Origin: Gammaproteobacteria bacterium
Lineage (GTDB): Bacteria > Pseudomonadota > Gammaproteobacteria > Steroidobacterales > Woeseiaceae
Direction of reading: 5' to 3'
Length of the DNA: 7,250 bases
NCBI GenBank assembly: GCA_003645495.1
Contig: QNFK01000086.1
Coordinates: 1 to 7,250, forward strand
This document shows positions 6,658 through 7,250 of this stretch, piece after piece (position 1 is the stretch's first letter; the number at the start of each line of letters is the position of its first letter). The notes below the pieces were generated by a model, which saw only the letters and a list, made by a program, of their open reading frames with translations, had not been told where the DNA came from and searched no databases. The position numbers and the translations under genes were made by a program.

Positions 6658-7059
6658 ATGAGCAGACAGGACATCCTGAACAGACTTCGCGAGCACGATG
6701 TATCACCGACTTCACAACGAATTGAAGTCGCAGAAGTCTTACTGAGCCGCCCGCAACACCTGTCAGCTGATCAGATTATCGATCGGCTCAATGAACTGGG
6801 CAGCCGCGTATCCAAGGCAACCGTATATAACACTTTGAAATTATTCAGTAAAAATGGCTTAGTCAAGGAATGCAATGTCGACCCGAGCCGCAGATACTAC
6901 GACTCAACGACGCACGCTCATCATCACTTTTACAATGTCGAAACCGGCGAACTGACCGATATTCCTGAAGACCGGGTCACCATTATGGGGTTGCCGAGAC
7001 TGCCAAACGGCACTGAGCGTGAAAGTGTTGAAATCCTGATAAAGATCAAATCCAGCTAA
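6658..7059 (+). CDS. Fur-superfamily transcriptional regulator, Irr-like
   Basis: This 133-residue protein has the Fur fold. An N-terminal winged helix carries SPTSQRIEVAEVLL (16-29) and the recognition helix SKATVYNTLKLFSKNGLV (52-69); a metal- or haem-sensing C-terminal domain follows. The domain has THAHHHFYNVETGELTDIP (85-103), the counterpart of the HHH site of rhizobial Irr, and ends LPRLPNGTERESVEILIKIK, similar to the Irr end with its LP-x-P-x-G turn and basic tail. Asn59 in ATVYNTL (Fur usually has Arg) also matches Irr. The single Cys72 means there is no CxxC structural zinc site, and the N-terminal GCPWHD haem motif of Bradyrhizobium Irr is absent. It probably senses iron or haem status. 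The start at 6658 has AAAGAG 9 nt upstream; the ATG at 6649, three codons earlier, has that motif too close but remains possible. Fur family is certain, the Irr subtype likely. Confidence 0.9.
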   Translation: MSRQDILNRLREHDVSPTSQRIEVAEVLLSRPQHLSADQIIDRLNELGSRVSKATVYNTLKLFSKNGLVKECNVDPSRRYYDSTTHAHHHFYNVETGELTDIPEDRVTIMGLPRLPNGTERESVEILIKIKSS

Positions 7060-7079
7060 GATTAATACTTCTTCATTTC

Positions 7080-7131
7080 GCCGTTTTCAGCGGGTATAGT
7101 CGCCGGTCTTGGCCGTTCTCAGCCGGTATAG
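7080..7131 (+). repeat. Near-perfect 20-bp direct repeat: tRNA 5' end and leader duplicated upstream
   Basis: Positions 7080-7099 and 7112-7131 match at 18 of 20 bases (core GCCGTT, TCAGC, GGTATAG; differences at the 7th and 13th positions). The downstream copy spans the last 10 nt of leader and the first 10 nt of the tRNA. The repeat period is 32 bp. The upstream copy contributes the TATAG of the likely -10 box. Confidence 0.85.
7095..7100 (+). promoter_or_regulatory. Probable -10 box of the tRNA-Thr promoter
   Basis: TATAGT lies 22 bp before the tRNA 5' end and is followed by a GC-rich stretch (CGCCGG), as in the discriminators of stringently controlled stable-RNA promoters. At 17-bp spacing the -35 would be TTCATT (7072-7077), a poor match to TTGACA. 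This is the only candidate in the 62-bp gap, although read-through from the upstream regulator gene, which has no visible terminator, is also possible. Confidence 0.4.
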
Positions 7132-7197
7132 CTCAGTTGGTAGAGCGCCACATTCGTAATGTGGAAGTCCTTGGTTCGACTCCGAGTACCGGCACCA
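7122..7197 (+). tRNA. tRNA-Thr, anticodon CGT
   Basis: A complete 76-nt cloverleaf with encoded CCA. The acceptor stem pairs GCCGGTA with TACCGGC over 7 bp, followed by discriminator A. The D-arm is GCTC/GAGC with an AGTTGGTA loop. The anticodon stem CCACA/TGTGG holds loop TTCGTAA, giving anticodon CGT, which reads the Thr codon ACG. The variable loop is followed by a T-arm CTTGG/CCGAG with loop TTCGACT. All conserved positions look intact. The 53 bp downstream show no hairpin with a T-run, so a terminator or further genes lie outside the window. Confidence 0.97.
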
Positions 7198-7250
7198 TAT
7201 TCCCTGTTTTGTTTCAATAACTCACGATTTGGCTGTACGGTATTTGCCAA

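Noticed and set aside
7101..7126. Possible terminator after the Irr-like gene (CGG...CCG and GGCCG...AGCC inverted segments)
   Set aside because: Stems are only 3-4 bp with no T-run; the segment is better explained by the direct repeat and the tRNA leader.

Overview
The window looks like a chromosomal segment of a gammaproteobacterium of moderate GC content. The evidence is a minor-pilin operon laid out as in Pseudomonas (fimT, fimU, pilV, pilW, pilX, pilY1) and proteobacterial RNA and regulator genes beside it. I cannot name the species. There are no mobile elements, integrases or CRISPR repeats, and nearly every base is accounted for.

Positions 1-6415 (minus strand, read from right to left) carry the type IV pilus minor pilin / tip adhesin operon: two GspH-fold pseudopilins (fimT, fimU), then pilV, pilW, pilX, a small secreted protein I do not recognise, and the large adhesin pilY1. 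pilY1 runs off the left edge, so its C-terminus is missing. Spacing is tight: fimU and pilV overlap by ATGA, pilV-pilW are 5 nt apart, pilW-pilX abut, and the other gaps are 35-97 nt. In the known system the minor pilins form a complex that primes pilus assembly and carries PilY1 at the tip. PilY1 senses surfaces through its VWA domain and binds calcium in its C-terminal beta-propeller.

Positions 6416-6648 form a divergent intergenic region with two dyads. One resembles the iron control element bound by Irr-type regulators and overlaps a probable -10 box.

Positions 6658-7059 (plus strand) encode a Fur-superfamily regulator. Its HHH motif, ATVYNTL recognition helix, lack of CxxC zinc sites and basic C-terminus resemble rhizobial Irr more than classical Fur.

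Positions 7060-7250 carry tRNA-Thr(CGT) with an encoded CCA end. It is preceded by an unusual near-perfect duplication of its own 5' end plus leader, and the upstream copy supplies the likely -10 box.

The most novel items are the small CAEC-motif secreted protein between pilX and pilY1, the Irr-like regulator divergent from a pilus operon with an ICE-like dyad, the two mutually exclusive hairpins at the fimU start, and the duplicated tRNA 5' end.
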